Below, one piece after another: positions 1 to 6,449 of a DNA stretch of 13,410 bases. Below the pieces are notes generated by a model. That model was not told the origin of the DNA, did no database searches, and saw only the letters and a program-made list of their open reading frames with translations. Position numbers and translations under genes: made by a program. Positions within the stretch are counted from its first letter, which is position 1, and each line of letters opens with the position of its first letter. This DNA is from an uncultured Oscillospiraceae bacterium. GTDB taxonomy: Bacteria; Bacillota; Clostridia; Oscillospirales; Oscillospiraceae. The DNA is taken from positions 1-13,410 of the forward strand of contig CAJTPV010000054.1 in NCBI GenBank assembly GCA_910578505.1. Direction: 5' to 3'.

Positions 1-202
1 GCTCTTCTACCGTCAACGGCGTGAACTTCTCCCGCAGCACATCAATTTCCGCTGACAGCTGCTCAATCAACTCAATGGCCTCCCGGCAGATCGCGCAGCC
101 GTGGGTGGAGCAGCTGTGCTCATGTCCGCACCCCAGGCAGTTAAGGGAGCCTGTCTCAGGGGCCATGCGGCGCAGGGCCTGAAGCAGTTCCTCGCTGCTC
201 AT
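1..202 (-). CDS. Partial small Cys-rich protein of the mobile-element early operon
   Basis: The frame opens with ATG at 202-200 and stays open to the left edge, so at least 67 codons are present and the C-terminus is missing. The start overlaps the TGA stop of the DUF3102 gene in an ATGA arrangement, which indicates translational coupling in the same operon. Residues 20-40 hold four closely spaced cysteines and two histidines (CLGCGHEHSCS, then THGCAIC), a pattern that suggests a structural zinc site. A predicted amphipathic helix rich in Glu, Leu and Ile follows. I do not recognise the family. The function is unknown; a small metal-binding accessory protein of a phage or ICE is an inference. 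Confidence 0.6.
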   Translation of the reverse strand, partial: MSSEELLQALRRMAPETGSLNCLGCGHEHSCSTHGCAICREAIELIEQLSAEIDVLREKFTPLTVEE

Positions 203-1455
203 CCTGCAGCCATCCTTTCTATGACGGCCTTTACAGCCATGTGCAGATTTTCAGCCCGTTCCGGTTCCTGGTTGGTAATCTTGGTCAGATAGCCGGACAT
301 CTTGTTATAATGATCCTGCCAGGCTTCATAGTGAACTCGGAAGGCCGCCACATCGCCGTCAGCAGCGGCCAGCTGCTTTTCCAGCGCCTTGACACGCTCC
401 TGCTCCTCGGCCCTGGCCTTTTCCACCGCATCGGTAGTCAGCGCGTCCTTTTCCCCTTGGGTAAGCTCTCGGACCTGCGGCTCTTTGGCCTTCAGATCGG
501 CCAGTTCCTTCTGGGCTGCGGCAAGGGCATCCTCGGCGGCTTTCCGGGCCGTATCAGCCGCCCTCTTGGCATCCTTGGCCTTGTTCACCTTCTCGGTCAT
601 CCCGGCAACAGCGGCCTTCCTGGCGGCCTCCACGGCCTCCTCGTCCACCTCTACCGCCACATCAACCGGACGGCTGCGCAGCTCCTCAAGCTCCTGAAGC
701 AGACGAGCGTGTTCCTCCTCGGCGGCCTGGGCGGAGGTGTTAGCCTCGCTCAAGGCATCCTGGAGCCGCTGGGCCTTGTCGCGCTGCTTCTCAAGAGCCT
801 CCTGTGCCTTTTGCGCGGCAGCTCTGGCCTGGTCAGCTTCCACCCCGGCGCTGGTCAGCTTGGCCTTATAAACCTGGGCCTGGCCAGTGATCTCCTCTTG
901 GAGCCGCTCAGCCTCCTGCCTGAGCTTTCGAGTCTCCTCCTCGGCGGCGGCCATTGCCTCCAGCGCCTCCTCCCGTTCCTTCAGGGCCTTGTCCAGCTCA
1001 CGGGTACTCATGGACTCCACGTCATGCTCGGCCACAAACCGTTCCCGCTCCTCCGCATCCGGCAGGGCCAAAAGCTGGAGGGCCTTGGTATACGTCAAAT
1101 TCCCAAGCGTCTGGGAGTTTGCCACACCGCCGAACAGGCTTTGCTGGCTGGCGCCGTACTCCCGGAAGATCCGCATGAAATTCTGAGCTGTGGATTGGGA
1201 GTAGGCGACCTCATTCTTCAGGTAATCCCCCCACCGGCCGTGGGGAAGCATGGCCTTGACCTCCTCCAGCCGCCGGCCAATCTCAATGGCGTATCCCAAG
1301 ACCACCTGCTGCGCCTGCCGCTGCAGCGTCCGGATCTCCAGCGTTACCACTTCTACGGTTCGAACGGGGGGCGGGGCCTCTTTTTTGACCTCCGGCGGGC
1401 CGCCCACCCCGAACTGCTCACTCAGGCACTTGCCCTCAGAATCACTATCGTTCAT
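199..1455 (-). CDS. DUF3102 domain protein with long coiled coil
   Basis: This 418-residue protein has a DUF3102-type region at about residues 40-160, recognised from the pattern IEIGRRLEEVKAMLPHGRWG (59-76) followed by YSQSTAQNFMRI (85-96). The family is common in clostridial phages and conjugative elements and its biochemical role is not established; the region looks like a small helical, possibly nucleic-acid-binding, module. From about residue 150 to 390 the sequence is almost entirely Glu, Ala, Lys, Arg and Gln in heptad style, a long coiled coil broken by a short segment near SRPVDVAVEVDEE. The ATG at 1455 overlaps the TGA of the upstream PcfJ gene (ATGA), and the stop overlaps the next gene in the same way, so the three are probably coupled. 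A structural or scaffold role is only an inference. Confidence 0.85.
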   Translation of the reverse strand: MNDSDSEGKCLSEQFGVGGPPEVKKEAPPPVRTVEVVTLEIRTLQRQAQQVVLGYAIEIGRRLEEVKAMLPHGRWGDYLKNEVAYSQSTAQNFMRIFREYGASQQSLFGGVANSQTLGNLTYTKALQLLALPDAEERERFVAEHDVESMSTRELDKALKEREEALEAMAAAEEETRKLRQEAERLQEEITGQAQVYKAKLTSAGVEADQARAAAQKAQEALEKQRDKAQRLQDALSEANTSAQAAEEEHARLLQELEELRSRPVDVAVEVDEEAVEAARKAAVAGMTEKVNKAKDAKRAADTARKAAEDALAAAQKELADLKAKEPQVRELTQGEKDALTTDAVEKARAEEQERVKALEKQLAAADGDVAAFRVHYEAWQDHYNKMSGYLTKITNQEPERAENLHMAVKAVIERMAAG

Positions 1456-3026
1456 GCTGCTGCTCCTTTCTTCCTGGGCAGCTTAGGATTTCCATGCTCA
1501 TCCCGCTTGCTGCCCTTTTTCAGCCAATCAAGCCATGTGTCTAAAAATTCCCGGTAGAACTCTCTCGGATCGGGGGCAAACCGTCCTTTTTCGGTATACA
1601 TCCCCTCATTCCTGAAACCATGGATCTGAACCAATCTGTTCCCGTTCATCTCTATGGTCAGCCAGGGCTCGTCCGGCTTTTTGACCTTCCGCATGAAGAG
1701 GATAGTCACTTTTCCCTCCATGTGCCGCCTCGCATAGCCGCCTACACAGTGTTGTAGCATTCGGCCCTCAGCTAAAATCTCCTCGCCACTGTCCGGAATG
1801 CGGATCAGATAACCGTCCAGTTCAAAGCTATATTTTTCCTCCAGCTTGACCTTCCGCTCTGCATAGGTGTCTGCCATAAGGAGGTCACGTTCCCGCTGAT
1901 CGGCCAACTTCTGAGCCGTCTGGCGTTCCTGTTCAATGCGTCGTTCCCGCTCCAACCGCTCCCGGTGCTGTGCGGTAGCCTCATCGTGGGCTGCGCCGAG
2001 ATTTTTCGGCAGCAGCACATTCTCATGATGGAGCTGGTACCCCATCGCCTCAGCAGCGGTCAGGTAGCCCTCCCAGCAGCGCAGAGCAGAACCCATACTG
2101 CTCATCCCGCCGTATTGGGCGCATCCGACAAATCCCATTAAGTACCGCATCAGCTTTTCTGGAGGCAGGCCCCACTTTTTCGCCATACGGAAAGTTTCTT
2201 TGACATTCACACCGTTGGATATCCACTCAGCGCAATCTGTCAGCGGAATGCGCTCTTTCAGCTGCTTGTACAGTTCCACGATCCGAATATCACGGTTCGT
2301 GCATTGCAGGAATCTATCGGTCCTTCCCTCTGCCTCCTCCGCCATGCAGTAGCGGAAGGGGCTCTTCTGGATCTCATCCAAGCCGATCACATCATAGCCG
2401 GCACCGTATTCAGCGTTGGCATAGAAGGGACCGTGGATATTCCAGCGTCCCTTTGTGAGCGGCCCGCCCTGACGCACGACCGGACCGAAGGGATAGTCCC
2501 AAAAGCACCGGGTAGTTGCCTCCGCCAGTCCAGGCTTGAATCGGTACACGCCCACCAGCTTGCAATCCGGTTCATCCGTGAGACTGTACCCTCTGTCTCT
2601 GCTGTAGTGCTTGGCGCAGTCGTAGGCCCTGGCCCACAGCGCCCCACGGTACCACCGCAGGACTACCGCCCGCCGGTACCGGCTCAGGTTGTCCTGTTTT
2701 CCGGTGCGGCCCAGTTCTTTCACGATGACCTCCCTCCCGCAGAGGGGGCATTGTACGCTCGGTCGGGGCGCGTCATCCCAGCGGTTTCTTTGTTCCCGCT
2801 GGTGAGGCGCCCACATGACCGCCGGGAAGTTGCGCTCCGGGGTGACCAGCATCATATCCTCGCTGCTCACCGTCATGTGCTTGCGGCAGCAGGTGGTCCA
2901 GATCTCATCGGTGCGGGAGCGGCGGAAGATGTATGCGGGGAACAATGCGTTGATGGCATCCCGCTCCGCCTGATTCAAAGGCGGGGCCTTGCTGGCGAAC
3001 CGCTCCCCCTCACTCATGTGTGTCAT
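1452..3026 (-). CDS. pcfJ: PcfJ-like protein
   Basis: This 524-residue protein belongs to the PcfJ-like family, named after a gene of the conjugative plasmid pCF10 and widespread in ICEs and phages of Firmicutes; its molecular role is unclear. The diagnostic core is near residues 400-475: FELDGYLIRIPDSGEEI, then LQHCVGGYARRHMEG (424-438), then a strand-rich part ending WLTIEMNG...LVQIHGFRN. An N-terminal zinc-ribbon half is visible at CPLCG (93-97), with further Cys residues at 46 and 47. Residues 350-395 form a charged helix. The chosen ATG at 3026 has GGGAGG eight bases upstream. It follows the PcfK-like gene by 14 bases, which is the usual pcfK-pcfJ pairing, and overlaps the DUF3102 gene downstream. 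Confidence 0.85.
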   Translation of the reverse strand: MTHMSEGERFASKAPPLNQAERDAINALFPAYIFRRSRTDEIWTTCCRKHMTVSSEDMMLVTPERNFPAVMWAPHQREQRNRWDDAPRPSVQCPLCGREVIVKELGRTGKQDNLSRYRRAVVLRWYRGALWARAYDCAKHYSRDRGYSLTDEPDCKLVGVYRFKPGLAEATTRCFWDYPFGPVVRQGGPLTKGRWNIHGPFYANAEYGAGYDVIGLDEIQKSPFRYCMAEEAEGRTDRFLQCTNRDIRIVELYKQLKERIPLTDCAEWISNGVNVKETFRMAKKWGLPPEKLMRYLMGFVGCAQYGGMSSMGSALRCWEGYLTAAEAMGYQLHHENVLLPKNLGAAHDEATAQHRERLERERRIEQERQTAQKLADQRERDLLMADTYAERKVKLEEKYSFELDGYLIRIPDSGEEILAEGRMLQHCVGGYARRHMEGKVTILFMRKVKKPDEPWLTIEMNGNRLVQIHGFRNEGMYTEKGRFAPDPREFYREFLDTWLDWLKKGSKRDEHGNPKLPRKKGAAA

Positions 3027-3040
3027 CTCTCACGCCTCCC

Positions 3041-3415
3041 TTACAAGAAATCCTCAAGGTTCAGGATCTTGGGGGCGGATTCGGAGGGCTGCTGGGCGGC
3101 CTCGGCCTCGACATCGCCGCAGAGGTTGACCGTCATGTGGAACCGCACATCGGCGCCGGGGAAGTAGAACCTCACCGCCCGGCGGAACGCCTCCAGATCG
3201 GAAATTGCTTTCCCACAATTCTTGGCGACTTCCTTCATACAGTCTGCGAAAGCCCCGCCCTGGACTACCGCTTGGGCGAACTCCGCATCCTGGCGGCAGA
3301 AGCCCTCCAATGCTTCACACACGGCATCCTTCATGATGCTGGCGTACCTGTCATAGTTGCCGGAGTTTTTTTCGGACGTCAGCTTTTTCACTGCCTGCTC
3401 ATACCAGGTGTTCAT
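3041..3415 (-). CDS. PcfK-like / AcrIIA9-family protein
   Basis: This 124-residue protein resembles PcfK-like proteins, the family that also contains the anti-CRISPR AcrIIA9, an inhibitor of Cas9. Evidence is the length, the pattern AFADCMKEVAKNCGKAISDLEAFRRAVRFYFPG (55-87) where the family has a Cys/Lys-rich helix followed by an acidic patch and an 'A..YY' helix, the Pro- and acid-rich linker, the terminal short motif ILNLEDFL, and its position immediately before PcfJ. The frame extends upstream, but the start is set at 3415 because that ATG overlaps the preceding TAA (TAATG) and has AAAGGAG about ten bases upstream. Assignment to the family is fairly sure; Cas9 inhibition is not shown by sequence, since many members have not been tested. 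Confidence 0.65.
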   Translation of the reverse strand: MNTWYEQAVKKLTSEKNSGNYDRYASIMKDAVCEALEGFCRQDAEFAQAVVQGGAFADCMKEVAKNCGKAISDLEAFRRAVRFYFPGADVRFHMTVNLCGDVEAEAAQQPSESAPKILNLEDFL

Positions 3416-3759
3416 TATCGCCGGTCTCCTTTCCCGCAGCCCCACGCCAACTTCTTACCGCAGGCGTGGCAATAGGAGTGATACGGATTGGCCCGACGGT
3501 TGCAGCTGGGGCAGTGCCAGACACCGTCTTTGCGTACTACGGGATCAGCAACGCCGAACCGCTTGTACATCGCCTGATACTGCTTCGAAAAATCGTTGTA
3601 GTCGAAGACGAGGTCCTTGGCCTCCTCTACCGTTTTGACCCCACCCTCGCTGAGCGCGAAAATGATGTTGACCGCCTCGGTGCAGGCCGTCCTATCGGTC
3701 TCCGTGTCACAACGGGACTTCATTTCGCCCAACCGGGCGATGATGCCGTCAATTTCCAT
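3415..3759 (-). CDS. Small protein with C-terminal zinc ribbon
   Basis: This 114-residue protein ends in a clear zinc ribbon: CPSC (83-86), then YCHACGKKL, giving CxxC-x9-10-CxxC. The N-terminal 60 residues are predicted helical and contain two Cys residues. Such proteins are frequent in clostridial phages and ICEs, where the ribbon is usually taken to bind nucleic acid or to stabilise the fold; the family function is unknown to me. ATG at 3759 has GAGAGG about nine bases upstream. The TAA stop shares its first base context with the ATG of the PcfK-like gene (TAATG), so the two are probably co-translated. Confidence 0.75.
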   Translation of the reverse strand: MEIDGIIARLGEMKSRCDTETDRTACTEAVNIIFALSEGGVKTVEEAKDLVFDYNDFSKQYQAMYKRFGVADPVVRKDGVWHCPSCNRRANPYHSYCHACGKKLAWGCGKGDRR

Positions 3760-3798
3760 ATTGACTTTCCTCTCCCGCTCGTTTATACTGAGCGTGTA

Positions 3799-4131
3799 TC
3801 ATTTTGTTTTGCTGTCCCCGGCGTTTGTGCCGCTGGGGGCAGCTCTTTTCTTTTTGCCCGGCGTATCGCTGGACGCGTTCTGCTTCTTGACCCGCAGGAT
3901 ATAGATGCAATTTTCGATGCGGTACAGGTCAAAAACCTCTTGGAGCTTGTGCTGGCTCCGGAAGTTCCGAACGGCGTCGAGACGGCGCTTAGCGTCCTTG
4001 TCGCTGTCATACTCGAAGCACATATTCTTGCGCATACCAGCCAGGAAAGCCTTGATAGCAGTGACCTCTTCGCTTTCCCTGACGTTGTTGCGGCGTTCCG
4101 GCAGGAATTCCAAGTCATATGTAATTTTCAT
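3799..4131 (-). CDS. Hypothetical mobile-element protein with basic C-terminal tail
   Basis: This 110-residue protein starts at the ATG at 4131, which has AAAGGAG six bases upstream; a longer frame exists upstream but lacks a ribosome site. Residues 50-82 (AKRRLDAVRNFR, then a helix-strand ending YRIENCIYILRVKK) match a compact module I associate with small clostridial phage and ICE proteins of unknown role. The last 25 residues are rich in Lys, Ser and Gly (KKKRA and similar) and look disordered and basic, which would suit nucleic-acid contact. The gene start overlaps the end of the sigma-like gene by 17 bases. No enzymatic motif is visible. Confidence 0.75.
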   Translation of the reverse strand: MKITYDLEFLPERRNNVRESEEVTAIKAFLAGMRKNMCFEYDSDKDAKRRLDAVRNFRSQHKLQEVFDLYRIENCIYILRVKKQNASSDTPGKKKRAAPSGTNAGDSKTK

Positions 4132-4498
4132 ACCGTACTCCTTTCTTATGATTTCGATAGATTTGATGATCGGTCGTGATGATATCCCCCAGCGTAAGGC
4201 CGTCTGTGCCAGGAATGGGGGCATCCAGGCTGATTGTCTCGATCCGGCGGCTCAACTTCTCTTGCTCGTGTCCGGCGGCGGAGGCCATAGCCCGCCAAGC
4301 GATGGTGCTAAACTTGTATTTGTATAAGTCTGGACGGCTGAACCAGTTTTTTACTGTAAGCAGATACCGGAATATCACCACATCGAACCACTCATCGACC
4401 GGGAGCTGCTGCGCCTGCAAAAACCGGAACACAAGATTCAAATTCTGTTCGGCTACGGTCTGCTCCGCTACGGTAAGTGGAGTAAGTTTTGCCGACAC
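4115..4498 (-). CDS. Sigma-70 region 2-like protein lacking region 4
   Basis: This 127-residue protein starts with GTG (4498-4496), with AGGAG about eleven bases upstream. Residues 20-75 look like sigma region 2: a helix with DEWFDVVIFRYL, then YKFSTIAWRAM (61-71), the conserved 'KFST.AW..M' stretch used by sigma factors for core binding and -10 recognition. Residues 89-107 (ISLDAPIPGTDGLTLGDII) match the 'SLD.P......L.D.' linker that normally leads to region 4. The protein then ends after about 20 residues, so no -35 binding helix-turn-helix is present. It may be a minimal sigma factor or a regulator that binds core polymerase. Its place in the middle of the early operon suits control of later element genes, but that is inference. 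Confidence 0.7.
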   Translation of the reverse strand: MSAKLTPLTVAEQTVAEQNLNLVFRFLQAQQLPVDEWFDVVIFRYLLTVKNWFSRPDLYKYKFSTIAWRAMASAAGHEQEKLSRRIETISLDAPIPGTDGLTLGDIITTDHQIYRNHKKGVRYENYI

Positions 4499-4501
4499 GG
4501 G

Positions 4502-4609
4502 TTATCTCTCTCCTTTCTCTATCCGCCGACCGCAGTTTCCACAATATTCAGAGCGTTTCCCATCATTCCACCCATGCCCGGTCCGGCAGGCAGTCCAGGA
4601 GCTGGTCAA
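4502..4609 (-). CDS. Possible 35-residue Cys-knuckle protein with TTG start
   Basis: A short frame of 35 codons begins at TTG 4609-4607, with AGAGGT six to seven bases upstream, and ends at TAA 4502. Its start lies inside the upstream 235-residue gene in another frame; only the last ~20 codons are free of overlap. The C-terminus reads RSEYCGNCGRRIEKGER, half of a typical zinc ribbon, preceded by one more Cys and a His (CRTGHGW). The alternative is that this is the displaced C-terminus of the upstream gene after a one-base frameshift. The zinc-ribbon look supports coding; the overlap and TTG start lower confidence. Confidence 0.4.
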   Translation of the reverse strand: MTSSWTACRTGHGWNDGKRSEYCGNCGRRIEKGER

Positions 4610-5270
4610 ACTTTTTGACCTCTGGTTTCCAGCTGCACCAGTCCACTGCGTCAGCTGCGTCATAGGCCGTCTCGATTGCCTTAATCTGCTTAAGCAGGGA
4701 TGTATTCTCATCCCGCAGAATATCGAACGTGGCCTTGAGATAGTCGTAACTCTGCCGTAGGTCCAGGAACGCGATCAAGGTACCGACACACTGCCCAATG
4801 GTGGAAAGCATGTCTGACTTGGTCTTCCGCATCAACCGCTTTCCGGCCTCGGTCTGAGCGAGCTGCGCATCATAGGCTGTCAGGGAGTAGTAATCTTCCT
4901 CCATGCCACCCTCGCCGTAAAGGCCGATCATCCGATACCGGTTGCCAACCAGTGCCACGGTGCAGTCATCGAAATCCCGATCCGGGTCATCGCTGCGCCC
5001 CCTTCCGAACTGTTCCCGGAGTGCTTCGGCGAGCTGGTCCGCCCTGGCTTCCAGGTCCGCGAAGGCCATTTTGAACTCCCACACCTCGTCCTCATCGCCG
5101 TCCAGGGCGTTGAGCAGCGTCTCGTCATCCTGGTCAACAAACCAGTGAATGTCCGCGCAGGCTTCCCCAATGGCGTCCAGCTCGTCCCAAATGCTTTGCC
5201 AGCCCATAGTCGCCAACGCAGGGCGTTTATACCGCAGGTTGCGGGTACGGTTCGCTTTGATCTCGCTCAT
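4563..5270 (-). CDS. Hypothetical acidic protein of the early operon
   Basis: This 235-residue protein is unknown to me. It is mostly helical. An acidic region (GDEDEVWEFKMAFADLEAR, about residues 58-76) leads to a helical stretch, a possible strand pair lies at TVALVGNRYRMIGLYGEGGM (about 103-122), and a C-terminal coiled-coil-like segment (DYLKATFDILRDENTSLLKQ) follows. ATG at 5270 has GGAGG eight to nine bases upstream and overlaps the end of the preceding 29-codon frame. No catalytic motif, membrane segment or signal peptide is visible. It ends with WVE, just ahead of a Cys-knuckle sequence in another frame, which raises the possibility that the natural protein was longer. Its operon position suggests an early accessory function. 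Confidence 0.75.
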   Translation of the reverse strand: MSEIKANRTRNLRYKRPALATMGWQSIWDELDAIGEACADIHWFVDQDDETLLNALDGDEDEVWEFKMAFADLEARADQLAEALREQFGRGRSDDPDRDFDDCTVALVGNRYRMIGLYGEGGMEEDYYSLTAYDAQLAQTEAGKRLMRKTKSDMLSTIGQCVGTLIAFLDLRQSYDYLKATFDILRDENTSLLKQIKAIETAYDAADAVDWCSWKPEVKKFDQLLDCLPDRAWVE

Positions 5271-5316
5271 CGCCGGACGCCTCCATTTCCTCTATGTACT
5301 CCCGGTAGATCTCCAT
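5227..5316 (-). CDS. Possible 29-residue acidic peptide
   Basis: A 29-codon frame starts with ATG at 5316, with the SD-like AGTGAGG five bases upstream, and ends at TAA 5227. The peptide (MEIYREYIEEMEASGDERDQ and then a Pro-rich end) reads like genuine coding sequence, with an amphipathic acidic helix first. It sits between the excisionase-like gene, whose stop lies 8 bases before this start, and the 235-residue gene, whose start it overlaps by 44 bases. It may be a real small protein or a leader that couples translation. No family is recognised. Confidence 0.4.
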   Translation of the reverse strand: MEIYREYIEEMEASGDERDQSEPYPQPAV

Positions 5317-5323
5317 GACCGCC

Positions 5324-5614
5324 TCACTGAGCCGCCCGTGATAAGTAAATGGGGGCAATGCTGCGATGGGACTGCGCTTCCGGTTCGCCAGTGGGGCGCA
5401 GCTCGAAAGAATCATCAATGACGGACAGCAGTTCATCAAAATCAATCAACTGCTTTTTACCTACCTGGACAACGTGAAGCTGCCCGCTGCGGATCATGTT
5501 CCGGATGAAGTTTTCCTTCACAGCCGTTTCGGGATCTGCCTTGCGAAACTCGGCAGCCGCCTGGGCCGCCGTCCGCATGCGGCGGATATGTGCGCCGGTT
5601 TCAAATTCAGACAT
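5324..5614 (-). CDS. Excisionase-like small HTH DNA-binding protein
   Basis: This 96-residue protein has a winged-helix pattern of the excisionase/MerR N-terminal type at residues 12-66: RTAAQAAAEFRKADPETAV (first helix and turn), then FIRNMIRSGQLHVVQVGKKQLIDFDELLSVI, in which the 'IR.....G....V..GKK.LI....L' order is typical of HTH_17 proteins. Known members bend DNA at attachment sites (Xis) or act as small regulators. The C-terminal 30 residues are without clear structure. ATG at 5614 has AAAGGAG seven bases upstream. Its place in the divergent early operon rather than beside int fits either a Xis or an operon regulator; I cannot separate these from sequence. Confidence 0.7.
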   Translation of the reverse strand: MSEFETGAHIRRMRTAAQAAAEFRKADPETAVKENFIRNMIRSGQLHVVQVGKKQLIDFDELLSVIDDSFELRPTGEPEAQSHRSIAPIYLSRAAQ

Positions 5615-5649
5615 TGTGATACTCCTTTCTCCTGCTAAAAGCAGGTGTT

Positions 5650-5859
5650 TTATGCGCTGGGCCGGGTGTCCGGTGGCTGGGGCTGGGTGTTCATGCTGTA
5701 CATATCGCTAATGACGATAGCCCCGTGCAGCATATTCAAAATTGTCTGCTGGGCTTCAACAGGCAGACGCTGGACCGCCTCCAGTGTTTCGGCTGCTTTG
5801 CGGCTTCGGATGCATTCCCTGGTATTCCACTTGATGCAGAAGGTGTTTTTTCTTGCGAC
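5650..5859 (-). pseudogene. Open frame of 69 codons without a usable start (decayed small gene)
   Basis: This minus-strand frame ends at TAA 5650 and looks like coding sequence, for example KAAETLEAVQRLPVEAQQTI then LNMLHGAIVISDMYS. A good SD (TTTGGAGG) lies just before the codon GTC at 5859, where an ATG or GTG would be expected, and an in-frame TAA lies a few codons further upstream. No ATG, GTG or TTG occurs in frame before the middle of the protein. An overlapping second frame (from TTG near 5872) could join it through a one-base slip in the AAA of GCAAAGC. It is therefore a start-codon mutant, a frameshifted gene or an unusual start. It lies between the 92-residue gene and the excisionase-like gene in the same direction. 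Confidence 0.4.
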
Positions 5860-5879
5860 TTTACCTCCAAATTGAACGG

Positions 5880-6040
5880 GGAATTATGGATTGCTATGGG
5901 TCAAGATGGAAGAGTGCGAGGGGCTATCGGATCGGAAACAAGGAATATGGAACATTTCAGCTATAAAGATACAGAAATCAGTGTGCTACTAACGCGCCTT
6001 TTTTATCTTTTATTTGATGCCAGACCGTCCGCCAACAAGC
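5880..6040. other. AT-richer gap with no confident gene
   Basis: Between the decayed frame and the stop of the 92-residue gene I see no minus-strand frame worth calling. A plus-strand frame of 123 codons (GTG at 5725 to 6096) crosses this stretch, but it has no ribosome site, runs opposite to both neighbours and overlaps the end of the 92-residue gene. A second short plus-strand frame starts at ATG 5886. Base composition is lower in GC than in the operon genes downstream, so this may be a small insertion or decayed DNA. Confidence 0.4.
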
Positions 6041-6319
6041 TTATTGATGCTTTTCTTTCTCATGAACCTTCACAAGCTCCCGATACTCCCGAATGATTTC
6101 TCCAGCGTCCCCGAGCATCTGCCGGTATTCGAAAGCAAGATCTTCCAACACGTCAACAACATCCCAGTAGTTGTCGAAGCTGCTCCATCGAATCAGAAAC
6201 AGGATTTTTCGGCTGAGACGCTCGATCTGCTTTCTTCGCTTTATCTTGTCCTTGTGCATTTGGCCTGCCTGCGAGTTAGGGCGGGCCAAATTCTTTCCGC
6301 AGACACTTTTCCGCAGCAT
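6041..6319 (-). CDS. First gene of the leftward early operon, small basic helical protein
   Basis: This 92-residue protein has an excellent ribosome site (AAAGGAGGTGAG five bases before ATG 6319) and is the first gene after the early promoter at 6358-6386. The N-terminal third is strongly basic (KIKRRKQIERLSRK), followed by LFLIRWSSFDNYWDVVDVLEDLAFEYRQML and a charged C-terminal helix. No family is recognised. By position it is equivalent to the first gene under the lytic-type promoter of a phage control region, where antirepressors or Cro-like proteins are often found, but it has no visible HTH and I do not claim such a role. Confidence 0.65.
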   Translation of the reverse strand: MLRKSVCGKNLARPNSQAGQMHKDKIKRRKQIERLSRKILFLIRWSSFDNYWDVVDVLEDLAFEYRQMLGDAGEIIREYRELVKVHEKEKHQ

Positions 6320-6340
6320 TGTTCCTCACCTCCTTTCTGC

Positions 6341-6355
6341 TTGTTCTTTCGTCAA
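6341..6355. promoter_or_regulatory. Candidate repressor operator O1
   Basis: The sequence TTGTTCTTTCGTCAA is a 15-bp site with TTG/CAA ends. It lies just downstream of the -10 of the leftward promoter, covering its start point. An inverted copy with a different two-base centre is at 6397-6411, and the core TTGTTCTTT recurs at 7201. Repressor binding here would block the early operon. This is inferred from repetition and position. Confidence 0.45.
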
Positions 6356-6357
6356 TA

Positions 6358-6386
6358 ACTATACAGCACAAGAGAATATTTGTCAG
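6358..6386 (-). promoter_or_regulatory. Leftward early-operon promoter
   Basis: On the minus strand, CTGACA (6386-6381) and TATAGT (6363-6358) are separated by exactly 17 bases, a good sigma-A promoter. The predicted start near 6351 gives a leader of about 30 bases that contains the strong ribosome site of the 92-residue gene. Its -35 lies only 10 bases from the -35 of the divergent repressor promoter. Confidence 0.65.
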
Positions 6387-6396
6387 GCATTTTTTA

Positions 6397-6425
6397 TTGA
6401 TAAAAGAACAAATCAGTGATATTCT
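6397..6425 (+). promoter_or_regulatory. Repressor promoter with overlapping operator O2
   Basis: TTGATA (6397-6402) and TATTCT (6420-6425) are 17 bases apart and lie upstream of the repressor TTG start at 6450. The inverted operator-like copy TTGATAAAAGAACAA (6397-6411) covers this -35 and part of the spacer, which suggests autoregulation by the repressor. Confidence 0.6.
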
Positions 6426-6449
6426 AATTGCAGAAACGAGGTGATACAC

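Noticed and set aside
241..1557. Long plus-strand frame of 438 codons
   Set aside because: It is the mirror of the high-GC coiled-coil gene on the minus strand, Leu/Gly-rich without domains, and has no ribosome site.
2304..3167. Plus-strand frame of 287 codons
   Set aside because: It is antisense to PcfJ, whose motifs and start are clear; composition is typical of a shadow frame.
5725..6096. Plus-strand frame of 123 codons with GTG start
   Set aside because: No ribosome site, overlaps the end of a gene with an excellent one and a coding-like minus frame, and has no recognisable motif. It cannot be fully excluded for 5880-6040.
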